Origin: an uncultured Coriobacteriaceae bacterium
GTDB lineage: Bacteria > Actinomycetota > Coriobacteriia > Coriobacteriales > Atopobiaceae
Assembly: GCA_900551595.1 (NCBI GenBank)
Contig: URWR01000085.1
Location: forward strand, 1 to 7,012
Direction: 5' to 3'
Length of the DNA stretch: 7,012 nucleotides
Both the position numbers and the translations under genes were made by a program. The notes beneath the pieces were generated by a model. It saw nothing but the letters and a program-made list of their open reading frames with translations. It was not told the DNA's origin and ran no database searches. Positions 1 through 5,694 of this stretch are shown in pieces; positions within the stretch are counted from its first letter, which is position 1; each line of letters starts with the position of its first letter.

Positions 1-179
1 ACGCCCTCAGACTTGAAGCCGATGTCGAGCAGGACCTCGTCGCGTTCGATCTTAACGACAGTACCTGTGACAAGGTCGCCCTCATCAAAGTCGGTAATTG
101 TCCCGTCGATGAGGCTGTTCATCTCCTCATCAGAGACATCGTCAAGAGAGAAGATGGACGAGTTCTGAATCTCACTCAA
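1..179 (-). CDS. rpsA: 30S ribosomal protein S1, N-terminal part (runs off the left edge)
   Basis: S1 binds mRNA on the 30S subunit through tandem S1 (OB-fold) domains and helps translation initiation. The 59 visible codons read MSEIQNSSIFSLDDVSDEEM and continue into the opening of the first S1 repeat, with a DEGD-V-GTVVKIERDEVLLDIGFKSEG pattern typical of actinobacterial S1. The start is TTG at 179-177, chosen because a Shine-Dalgarno sequence AAAGGGG (complement of 187-193) lies 7 bases upstream and because the MSE start is usual in the family. The next in-frame Met is at codon 20 and would remove conserved acidic sequence. Codons lean to C or G in the third position, as expected for a highly expressed gene. 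The rest of the gene lies outside the window. The start choice is good but not proven. Confidence 0.93.
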   Translation of the reverse strand, partial: MSEIQNSSIFSLDDVSDEEMNSLIDGTITDFDEGDLVTGTVVKIERDEVLLDIGFKSEG

Positions 180-323
180 AGGTGGACCCCTTTCAAAAAG
201 CGGGGCCCCGATCGTCATGGTCTTCACCTGCGGAAGGAGTACCGCAAAGGGCCTTTCCCACCATCCTGGAATTAACATGCTCGGGGGCCGACAGATACAG
301 GAGCATGACTGTATTAGTCATGC
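180..323 (-). promoter_or_regulatory. rpsA 5' leader with possible ribosome-site-hiding structure
   Basis: This is the predicted untranslated leader of rpsA, about 145 bases from the proposed transcription start near 324. Several pairings are visible. The Shine-Dalgarno AAAGGG (complement of 188-193) can pair with CCCTTT (complement of 246-251). Just outside it, CCACC (complement of 181-185) pairs with GGTGG (complement of 258-262). Nested inside is a hairpin with arms 229-233 and 242-246. A palindrome CGGGGCCCCG lies at 201-210, and part of it (204-211) can pair with 281-289 with one bulge. S1 of E. coli represses its own translation through its leader; whether that holds here is inference. 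I do not recognise a named leader family. Confidence 0.45.
303..323. repeat. Perfect inverted repeat at the presumed rpsA transcription start
   Basis: The arms GCATGACT (303-310) and AGTCATGC (316-323) are perfectly complementary around a 5-base spacer GTATT. The repeat sits immediately downstream of the proposed rpsA -10 box. It could therefore be a protein-binding operator or a 5'-end hairpin of the rpsA transcript. There is no T-run on either side, so it is not a classic terminator. Confidence 0.6.
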
Positions 324-330
324 AGTTGCA

Positions 331-360
331 AGATTACCCTGATTTGAGGGTGCATTTCAA
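331..360 (-). promoter_or_regulatory. Candidate sigma-70 promoter for rpsA
   Basis: On the minus strand a -35 box TTGAAA (complement of 355-360) and a -10 box TAATCT (complement of 331-336) are separated by 18 bases. This would start transcription near 324, giving the long leader described separately. The fit to consensus is fair. No better candidate was found between here and the TTG start. Confidence 0.45.
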
Positions 361-441
361 GCATTAAGTCGAGATGCATAGACTTTTCTCTGCAGTATTT
401 GCAATTGTGATGCCTTCAGGGGTGTTATTTTCAAAGCTGTG

Positions 442-447
442 TACAAT
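442..447 (+). promoter_or_regulatory. Candidate -10 box for the HAD hydrolase-rnhA pair
   Basis: TACAAT at 442-447 is a good -10 match about 38 bases before the ATG at 485. No convincing -35 box lies 16-18 bases upstream. An alternative is TTGCAA (399-404) with TGTTAT (423-428) at 18-base spacing. Weak call. Confidence 0.25.
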
Positions 448-484
448 GGCGAACAACAAACTGAAGCGGAAAGGAGGGTCAGAG

Positions 485-1222
485 ATGATAAAGGCTATTT
501 TATTTGATCTTGACGATACTCTGTTGAGCATCAATCTTGCCGCCTTCATGGCCCGCTATACCGCTGATCTTTCCGACATGCTTGCCAGGATTGGTAGAGT
601 TAGCTCGCCGCGTGCAGCAGCAGCTCTTGCTACTGCATACCTAGCTATGCAAAACGATGCTCGAGACGACAACCTCACGAATGCAGAAGTCTTTATCAAC
701 GCCGTAAAACAACGAATCGACGTTGATTTTGAAGATGCTGTCGTAGCGGATGCATTGGACTTCTATGATCGAGAGGTACTTCCTACGAGGAATAGTTCAA
801 TCATTCATGCCGTCCCACGTGAAGGCGCTCATGAGGCCATTGAACAAGCGCGCGATATGGGGCTCATCGTTGCCTTAGCCACAAATCCTGCATTCTCTGA
901 AGGCTGTTTGCAAACACGTTTGGGCTGGGCACACCTTACTCTTGACACGTTTGATCTCGTTTCCCACATTGGCAACTCGCATCGTCTTAAGCCACATGCG
1001 CGGTATTTTCAGGAGTTTGTTGCAACTCTTAAACTTACGCCGGAAGAATGTTTGATGGTTGGCAATGATGCCACTCGAGATTTTCCACGCCCAGATGTTG
1101 GATTAAAGACAGCCTACGTTGGCCATGCAAGACCAAAGCGTGCCGTCTGGCGCGGTGACACCGCAGCGTTTGCCCGCGAGCTCCCCGCTCTGGTCGACCG
1201 TCTTAACACGCTCGGAAGATAA
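485..1222 (+). CDS. HAD superfamily hydrolase (phosphatase-like)
   Basis: This 245-residue protein belongs to the haloacid dehalogenase superfamily, mostly cytosolic Mg2+-dependent phosphatases; its substrate cannot be read from sequence. Motif I is DLDDTLL with the nucleophile Asp8 and acid/base Asp10. A helical C1-type cap fills roughly residues 18-110. Motif II is ATNP with Thr133, motif III is LKP with Lys169, and motif IV is GNDATRD with Asp195 and Asp199, so the active site looks intact. The start at 485 is set by a near-perfect Shine-Dalgarno AAGGAGGG (471-478) with 6-base spacing, and by motif I normally lying within the first ten residues. An in-frame ATG at 374 would add 37 residues unlike the family. 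rnhA follows after 37 bases on the same strand, probably co-transcribed. No functional link to rnhA is evident. Confidence 0.88.
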   Translation: MIKAILFDLDDTLLSINLAAFMARYTADLSDMLARIGRVSSPRAAAALATAYLAMQNDARDDNLTNAEVFINAVKQRIDVDFEDAVVADALDFYDREVLPTRNSSIIHAVPREGAHEAIEQARDMGLIVALATNPAFSEGCLQTRLGWAHLTLDTFDLVSHIGNSHRLKPHARYFQEFVATLKLTPEECLMVGNDATRDFPRPDVGLKTAYVGHARPKRAVWRGDTAAFARELPALVDRLNTLGR

Positions 1223-1259
1223 CTTTTATTTCACAAACCCAAAGAAACACGGAGAAAAG

Positions 1260-1742
1260 GTGAACGTAACAATCTATTCAGATGGTTCAAGCCGCGGAAA
1301 TCCAGGGCCGGGCGGATATGGCACCGTTCTTCTTTATGTTGATAAAAACGGAGTGACTCATCGTCGAGAGCTTTCGGCAGGATACTCCCATACCACGAAC
1401 AACCGCATGGAAATCATGGGTGTTATTGCTGGTTTAGAAGCATTAAATCGCCCTTGTACCGTTGAGATTCATTCCGATTCACAATATGTGGTCAACGCAA
1501 TAAACAAACACTGGTTAAGCTCCTGGCAACAAAACGGCTGGAAAACGGCAAACAAAAAGCCTGTTAAAAACCCCGATTTATGGCAGCGTTTGATCAAAGC
1601 TCTCGAGCCGCACAACACTACCTTTGTATGGGTAAAAGGCCATGCGGGCAACAACGAAAATGAACGGTGCGATGAGCTCGCCTGCGCTGCAGCCGACGGC
1701 AAGACAGGCGAGCTTTTAGAAGACACGGGCTTTATCGAATAG
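1260..1742 (+). CDS. rnhA: Ribonuclease HI
   Basis: RNase HI cuts the RNA strand of RNA-DNA hybrids, removing R-loops and primer RNA. The 160-residue protein has the usual length and a complete active site: Asp8 in YSDGSSRGNPGPGG, Glu51 in NNRMEIMG, Asp73 in HSDSQYV, His128 in VKGHAG and Asp138 in ERCDELA. The basic-protrusion-like segment with W85, W89 and W94 (HWLSSWQQNGWK) is also present. The start is GTG at 1260, preceded by GGAG at 1251-1254 with 5-base spacing; this puts the first catalytic Asp at the expected place. An in-frame start at 1119 would overlap the hydrolase gene and add unrelated residues. The gene ends 10 bases before the convergent polA stop. Confidence 0.95.
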   Translation: MNVTIYSDGSSRGNPGPGGYGTVLLYVDKNGVTHRRELSAGYSHTTNNRMEIMGVIAGLEALNRPCTVEIHSDSQYVVNAINKHWLSSWQQNGWKTANKKPVKNPDLWQRLIKALEPHNTTFVWVKGHAGNNENERCDELACAAADGKTGELLEDTGFIE

Positions 1743-1752
1743 GAACTGGATT

Positions 1753-4422
1753 CTATTTAGCCTCTGCCCAAGTTTGTCCCCAAGACACCTCTGCAAGCAG
1801 AGGCACTTTTAGCTCCACGACACCCTGCATCGTAGTTTGAACGAGTTCAGAAATAGCTTCAATTTCGTTCTCGGGAACCTCGAGATCCAATTCGTCATGA
1901 ATCTGCAGAATAAGACGAGACTTGAACCCTTCTTCGGCGATGCGTTTCTCAACACGAGCCATGGCAATCTTAATAATGTCTGCAGCTGTTCCTTGCATAG
2001 GATGATTCATTGCTGTTCGCTCAGCAAATGAACGGGCTTGGAAATTACGGCTATTGATATCTTTTGTATGGCGACGACGCCCATACATTGTTGTGACATA
2101 ACCATGTGCATGCGCAAAGGCAACTTGTTCTTTAAGATAGGCGTCCACACCAGGATATGCCTCAAAATACCTATCTATCATTTCCTGAGCTTCTGCACGC
2201 GGAATCTTAAGAGAACTTGCAAGTCCAAACGCTTGCTGACCATACACAATGCCAAAGTTTACTGCTTTAGCACGGCTTCGAAGGAGCGGTGTGACTTCCT
2301 CTACAGGCACATTAAAAACGCGCGCTGCTGTAGAGGCGTGAAAATCTGCACCCTCACAAAACGCCGCAATAAGATGTTCGTCGCCCGAAAGATGAGCCAG
2401 AAGACGCAACTCAATCTGTGAGTAATCACACGCCAGAAAAACGCTTCCTTCTGCCACGTTGAAGGCTTTGCGCACACGATGTCCCAGCTCTGAGCGGGTG
2501 GGAATATTCTGCAAGTTGGGATCTGAGCTGGAGAGGCGGCCTGTTGCCGCAACCGTTTGATTGAATGTTGTATGGATACGACCATCGCCCAATACAAGCG
2601 CGGGCAAGGCATCCAAATACGTCGATTTAATCTTTGCGCGCTCACGATATTCAAGTACTTCAGAAACAATCTTGCTCTGAGAAGCGAGATCCGCCAGGAC
2701 TTTAGCGTTTGTTGAATAGTAACCACGACGTGTACGCTTAAGCCCACGTGTTGGAAGACCTAAGACATCAAACAGCACATGCGAAAGTTGCATTGGCGAA
2801 TCGATATTAAACTCTTCTCCAGCTGCTTCATGAATGGCATGAGCCATCTCGTCGATTTCAGCGCCAAGCTCAGATGACTGCTGTGCCAAAACATGTGTAT
2901 CCACAGAAAGGCCTCGGCGTTCCATCGCGACGAGCACTGGAAGCAAAGGCATTTCAATTTTGTGCATGACATCGGAAGAGCCATCCTCTTCCAAGCGCTT
3001 CTCAAGAACAGGGTGCAAATGGCGAGCAGAAATAGCATCGAGTGCTTCTTGAGGGATATCGTCGGACGGATCCGGCAGCGTAATTGACAAATACGTCTCT
3101 ACCAAACCAGGAAGTTCATAGGACGTACGATCCGATTCCAACAAATAGGCAGCAATGCCCGCATCAAAGATACGTTCAGGTGCAATTTCCGAAGCTGCAA
3201 GTTCAGCAGGGCGAGAAGAATCCATGGGACAAAGAAGATGCACTAGCCCTTTTACATCACCCGCACAGACTAATCCTTCCCTAAAAAGGCGGGCTAATGA
3301 AGCGTAGGCTTTTTCATTGTCAAAACAGACAAGACCGGCACTGCTCGAGAGCCATACAGAAATACGGGGCATATCGTCTAAGGCAAAAGTCAGCTGTCCT
3401 GATGAATCAGCCTGCGATGCAGCTACACCGATCCACTCCCCCGCCTTTAGCGCTTCTGATACAAACTCATCTGCATCCCCTTCGTAAAGCTTTAATTCAC
3501 TTGAAGGCAATGCGGGCGTTTTAGAAGCTTGAACAACCGGCTCATCCGAAAGACGCACAAGGCGCTGGGTCATACCGGTAAAGCCAAGTGCAGAAAAGGC
3601 CTCTACTACTGCTGTGGGATCGAAATCAGGAAAATGTACCTTGGTCAGATCAATCTCAAGTGGAGCATCTGTACGAATAGTTGCAATTTTCCTACTGAGA
3701 AGAGCGTCCTCTGCATGCTCTCGGAGATTCTGCCCCATCTTACCTTTCACTTCATCTGCATGAGCAAGCACTTCATCAAGGTTGCCATACTGAGTAATAA
3801 GGGCAGCTGCCTTTTTGGGGCCAATACCTGGTACACCAGGAATATTGTCTGAGGTATCGCCTTTAAGACCATAAAAATCTGGAACAAGCTGCGGCGTAAT
3901 ACCTCCATAGAGATCCACAACGCTCTCTGGGGTCATAACCACAACATCCGATACACCTTTTTTCGTTGAAACGATCTGCACCTTATCGGTTGAGAGTTGG
4001 TACATATCACGATCGCCTGTCACAAGCAGCATGTTATAGCCCACTTGCTCGCCTCGTCTTGCAAGGGTACCGAGAATATCGTCGCCTTCCCAACCTTCCA
4101 GTTCCACAACTGGAATATTGAGCACATGCAGCAATTCTTTAACCATAGGAAATTGTTCCGCCAAAGAAGGATCCATGGGCGGACGCTGAGCTTTATACTG
4201 CGGCAAAAGTTCCATACGAATACGTGGCTTGCCTTTGTCAAACGCGCAAAGTATGCCGTCTGGGGTAAAGGTTTCAATAAACTTCACAAACATATTGAAA
4301 AACCCAAACAATGCATTTGTTGAACGACCATCCGGTGCCGACATGGGCTGACGAATGGCATGGAACGCACGATGCATCAGTGAATTGCCATCTATAACTG
4401 CAAGTGTTTTTTGCTGTTCCAT
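1753..4422 (-). CDS. polA: DNA polymerase I, three-domain form with a degenerate proofreading domain
   Basis: Pol I fills gaps and removes RNA primers in Okazaki-fragment maturation and excision repair. The 889 residues have three parts. The 5'-nuclease (about 1-290) keeps its metal ligands: D11, E112/D114/D115 in GWEGDD, D137/D139 in GDRD, D189/D192 in GDTSDN, then a helix-hairpin-helix near 195-206. The 3'-5' exonuclease-like fold (about 305-475) lacks the Exo I D-x-E (EWIGVAASQ near 329-337), and the Exo II and Exo III aspartates also appear replaced (DVKGL near 389; SYELPGL near 434), so proofreading is probably absent, as in Taq. The polymerase domain (about 480-889) is intact: motif A DYSQIELR (Asp666), motif B R715-K719-F723-Y727-G728, motif C QIHDELD (His842, Asp843, Glu844). 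Phe723 is the residue that usually disfavours dideoxynucleotides. The ATG at 4422 has a modest GAGAGGA site about 12 bases upstream. Confidence 0.97.
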   Translation of the reverse strand: MEQQKTLAVIDGNSLMHRAFHAIRQPMSAPDGRSTNALFGFFNMFVKFIETFTPDGILCAFDKGKPRIRMELLPQYKAQRPPMDPSLAEQFPMVKELLHVLNIPVVELEGWEGDDILGTLARRGEQVGYNMLLVTGDRDMYQLSTDKVQIVSTKKGVSDVVVMTPESVVDLYGGITPQLVPDFYGLKGDTSDNIPGVPGIGPKKAAALITQYGNLDEVLAHADEVKGKMGQNLREHAEDALLSRKIATIRTDAPLEIDLTKVHFPDFDPTAVVEAFSALGFTGMTQRLVRLSDEPVVQASKTPALPSSELKLYEGDADEFVSEALKAGEWIGVAASQADSSGQLTFALDDMPRISVWLSSSAGLVCFDNEKAYASLARLFREGLVCAGDVKGLVHLLCPMDSSRPAELAASEIAPERIFDAGIAAYLLESDRTSYELPGLVETYLSITLPDPSDDIPQEALDAISARHLHPVLEKRLEEDGSSDVMHKIEMPLLPVLVAMERRGLSVDTHVLAQQSSELGAEIDEMAHAIHEAAGEEFNIDSPMQLSHVLFDVLGLPTRGLKRTRRGYYSTNAKVLADLASQSKIVSEVLEYRERAKIKSTYLDALPALVLGDGRIHTTFNQTVAATGRLSSSDPNLQNIPTRSELGHRVRKAFNVAEGSVFLACDYSQIELRLLAHLSGDEHLIAAFCEGADFHASTAARVFNVPVEEVTPLLRSRAKAVNFGIVYGQQAFGLASSLKIPRAEAQEMIDRYFEAYPGVDAYLKEQVAFAHAHGYVTTMYGRRRHTKDINSRNFQARSFAERTAMNHPMQGTAADIIKIAMARVEKRIAEEGFKSRLILQIHDELDLEVPENEIEAISELVQTTMQGVVELKVPLLAEVSWGQTWAEAK

Positions 4423-4459
4423 AATCTCGTGTATTCCTCTCTTGTTGTCGGCTTACACG

Positions 4460-4465
4460 ATTGTA
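4460..4465 (-). promoter_or_regulatory. Candidate -10 box for polA
   Basis: TACAAT on the minus strand (complement of 4460-4465) lies about 38 bases before the polA ATG and would give a leader of roughly 30 bases. The -35 region is poor (AGTTTG at 17-base spacing). The call rests on the -10 box alone. Confidence 0.3.
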
Positions 4466-4672
4466 ACCGCCCTGACAGACACCAAACTCACGGCAACAAT
4501 GCTTCCCAAATGTGCCCACAAGGTTCCAATGATCTTATCCGTTTGAAAAAAATAATTAAATGACACTGATGTCCTGTCCATTTGCGGGAAAAAAGGTATG
4601 AAAGGTAGAAAAGAGCATAAATGGAGTATCATTTCATGGCATGCTAACAGTGGTAGGACAAGAGGTTTCTTT

Positions 4673-4690
4673 CCCTCATAAAATCGAGGG
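4673..4690 (+). repeat. Short hairpin followed by a T-rich stretch
   Basis: CCCTC (4673-4677) and GAGGG (4686-4690) form a 5-bp stem with an 8-base loop, followed on the plus strand by CTTTAATGTTT. It resembles a weak intrinsic terminator or attenuator 65 bases before the regulator gene. It could also be a protein-binding dyad. The short stem keeps confidence low. Confidence 0.3.
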
Positions 4691-4754
4691 CTTTAATGTT
4701 TGACGTCCGTCCTAGCTACTATCTGTACCGACCGAATAAAGGGGAGGCGACGGC

Positions 4755-4991
4755 ATGTATGTATCGGATGCCCTTCGATCGATCATCTCGAAGCGCAACA
4801 TGACTCAGCAGATGGTCGCCGATGAACTTGGTGTAAGCCAACCAGCAGTTGCTTCTGTGCTCTCGGTGGGCAACCCACAAACGAAAGTTCTTGTAAGACT
4901 CCTTAACATCTTGGGTTATAAGCTTGTGGCGATTCCTAAAGATACGCCTCTGCCTTCGGATGCTATCGAACTGGAGACACACCAAGACTAG
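4755..4991 (+). CDS. Small XRE/Cro-type helix-turn-helix DNA-binding protein
   Basis: This 78-residue protein is almost only a DNA-binding domain. Residues 16-37 (MTQQMVADELGVSQPAVASV) form the helix-turn-helix, with the usual Q-x-x-x-A-x-x-L-G-V-S-Q-x-x-V-S/A pattern, and a further helix near 43-54 completes a lambda-repressor-like fold. A short acidic tail follows and no ligand or dimerisation domain is visible, so it probably acts as a compact dimeric regulator. The ATG at 4755 has a strong GGGGAGG site (4741-4747) at 7-base spacing. The gene stands alone: no toxin partner is next to it, which argues against a toxin-antitoxin pair, and no phage gene is present. Its target is unknown; autoregulation is common in the family but not shown here. 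It is convergent with the RNA gene at 5050-5217. Confidence 0.82.
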   Translation: MYVSDALRSIISKRNMTQQMVADELGVSQPAVASVLSVGNPQTKVLVRLLNILGYKLVAIPKDTPLPSDAIELETHQD

Positions 4992-5011
4992 CTGCAGCAT
5001 TAAAGCGACTC

Positions 5012-5061
5012 GGGCCGGTTTTTATGAGGTTGGCAAACGCTTTCCACATAAAAACCGGCCC
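5012..5061. repeat. 15-bp inside-out inverted repeat between the regulator and the RNA gene
   Basis: GGGCCGGTTTTTATG (5012-5026) and CATAAAAACCGGCCC (5047-5061) are perfect inverted copies around a 20-base loop. A normal intrinsic terminator has A-run, GC stem, loop, GC stem, T-run; here the order is reversed, so each strand reads a GC block followed by T5 on entering the element. The right arm overlaps the 3' end of the minus-strand RNA gene. The element could be a convergent stop region or an RNA stem; its role is unresolved. Confidence 0.75.
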
Positions 5062-5217
5062 CTGCGGTTGCGATTATGAACCCACCTCACAAAAGGTGGG
5101 TGTCCTCATCGCCTCTTCCGGCTTCCTCAACAACGGAGGATCCCCGTACTAGGAACGATATCTGGACTCCCTCGAAAAAATTGTCGGTTCACCCAGTTGG
5201 CACCGCAGGGATCCGGC
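5050..5217 (-). ncRNA. ssrS: 6S RNA (RNA polymerase-binding RNA)
   Basis: 6S RNA mimics an open promoter and holds the housekeeping RNA polymerase during slow growth. This minus-strand segment has no gene but folds as one long rod with a central bubble. Closing stem: 5213-5216 with 5055-5058 and 5202-5210 with 5060-5068 (CCCTGCGGT/ACCGCAGGG), plus TGAACC/GGTTCA (5186-5191 with 5077-5082). A 3'-side hairpin ACCCACCT/AGGTGGGT (complement, 5080-5087 with 5094-5101) adjoins the bubble, as in E. coli. Apical part: GTCC/GGAC (5164-5167, 5102-5105), ATCG/CGAT (5156-5159, 5108-5111), TTCCT/AGGAA (5151-5155, 5123-5127) and a terminal stem 5142-5147/5133-5138. The 3' strand AGGAAGCC...GGCGATGAGGACAC...CACC resembles the E. 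coli 6S 3' strand as I recall it. The end GGCCGG plus T5 (5050-5054) suits an intrinsic terminator. A -10 box lies just upstream. Ends are approximate. tmRNA, SRP RNA and RNase P RNA do not fit. Confidence 0.68.
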
Positions 5218-5223
5218 AATTCA

Positions 5224-5229
5224 ACTATA
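5224..5229 (-). promoter_or_regulatory. -10 box for the 6S-like RNA
   Basis: TATAGT on the minus strand (complement of 5224-5229) is a strong -10 match that places the RNA start near 5217, exactly where the closing stem begins. The -35 region is weak: CTGGTT at 17 bases or TGGTTC at 16. That could suggest help from an activator or an upstream element. Confidence 0.5.
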
Positions 5230-5281
5230 AAGCCTAGTTTCCTCAGAACCAGTCTTGACATTGCGTACGTGAGTCATATCT

Positions 5282-5308
5282 CGCTTATCGGAAGAATTCG
5301 TATAAGCG
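5282..5308. terminator. Hairpin just downstream of the DUF1667 gene
   Basis: CGCTTAT (5282-5288) and ATAAGCG (5302-5308) are perfectly complementary. The stem can extend inward by four pairs, including one G-T, with a single-base bulge. It starts 7 bases past the DUF1667 stop codon, where an end-of-operon hairpin is expected. No T-run follows on the minus strand, so it may be an RNA-stabilising 3' hairpin or a factor-dependent end rather than a full intrinsic terminator. Confidence 0.4.
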
Positions 5309-5314
5309 CCCGCA

Positions 5315-5689
5315 CTAAAGTGGTGTTGTACAGCTCTTTGTTGCCACCACATCAATACCAGTATTTGCCACATTCTGAATGAGCACTTCACCTGCCTGTA
5401 CGGGCACTTTAACTGTTGTGTTGTGGATAGCAACAAGGACGGCCGGAATAGTCTCACGTGGCACCGCTTCAGCAGTTCGCACACTTATGGGATGAAATGT
5501 GTTCTCAACCCGCATGAGGCTTGTTACCATTCGCACCGGATGAGTGACTTCTGCCTCGCCATACGCCTTGCCACGAGGACAGCTGTTTCCCTCCACATTG
5601 GTTACTGCTCCCGCGCTATCTATATACACAGAGAGAGAACATCCCATAGGACACTGAACACACGTGACATTTTGTACATGTTGTTCCAC
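5315..5689 (-). CDS. DUF1667 family cysteine-rich protein, partner of the FAD oxidoreductase
   Basis: The 124-residue protein carries the DUF1667 signature near its N-terminus, with C10-x2-C13-P-x-G-C17 (TCVQCPMGCSL) and a fourth cysteine in C37-P-R-G. These four cysteines look suited to binding a metal or Fe-S centre, as inferred for the family. EVTHPVRMVTS follows, as is typical. No signal peptide or membrane segment is seen, so it is probably cytosolic or attached to a membrane complex through its partner. The start is GTG at 5689-5687, 5 bases after the oxidoreductase stop. Its ribosome site AGAAGG overlaps the end of that gene, which suggests translational coupling. In other bacteria the pair often follows a glycerol-3-phosphate dehydrogenase gene, suggesting an electron-transfer role like GlpB/GlpC; that gene would lie beyond the right edge and is not seen. 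A hairpin follows the stop. Confidence 0.85.
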   Translation of the reverse strand: MEQHVQNVTCVQCPMGCSLSVYIDSAGAVTNVEGNSCPRGKAYGEAEVTHPVRMVTSLMRVENTFHPISVRTAEAVPRETIPAVLVAIHNTTVKVPVQAGEVLIQNVANTGIDVVATKSCTTPL

Positions 5690-5694
5690 GCTTC

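Larger units (their letters stand above)
4423..4754. other. Divergent intergenic region between polA and the XRE gene
   Basis: This 332-base stretch holds the start signals of polA (leftward) and of the small regulator (rightward). The middle (about 4540-4625) is A/T-rich with an A7 run. A 27-codon frame starts at ATG 4598 and ends at TAA 4679-4681, but it lacks a well-spaced ribosome site, so I do not call it a gene. A short hairpin at 4673-4690 is listed separately. For the regulator, TTAATG (4693-4698) and TACTAT (4717-4722) at 18-base spacing is a weak promoter candidate; the better-looking TTGACG at 4700-4705 has no matching -10 box. No RNA gene was recognised. Confidence 0.5.

Noticed and set aside
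182..367. 61-codon plus-strand frame over the rpsA leader
   Set aside because: It has no ribosome site and no recognisable protein character, and it lies over structured non-coding leader sequence.
374..484. Longer start (ATG at 374) for the HAD hydrolase
   Set aside because: It would add 37 residues before motif I, unlike the family, and the ATG at 485 has a near-perfect ribosome site at 6-base spacing.
1119..1259. Longer start for rnhA
   Set aside because: It overlaps about 100 bases of the hydrolase gene in another frame and places the first catalytic Asp too far from the N-terminus.
2038..2421. 127-codon frame opposite polA
   Set aside because: It is a shadow of the well-supported polA gene, with cysteine- and histidine-rich composition and no motif.
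4755..5061. Toxin-antitoxin module around the small XRE gene
   Set aside because: No toxin-like reading frame lies on either side; the downstream space is filled by the hairpin and the RNA gene.
5050..5217. Riboswitch or T-box leader instead of a stand-alone RNA
   Set aside because: The minus-strand transcript ends in a terminator-like T-run and is followed only by the antisense of the XRE gene, so there is no gene for it to control.
5254..5281. Plus-strand promoter-like TTGACA (5254-5259) with TATCTC 16 bases on
   Set aside because: The -10 match is poor and no plus-strand gene lies downstream; it would only give antisense RNA to DUF1667.
5197..5382. 61-codon plus-strand frame across the 6S-like RNA promoter
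   Set aside because: It has no ribosome site and crosses the RNA gene's 5' end, the hairpin and the DUF1667 stop.
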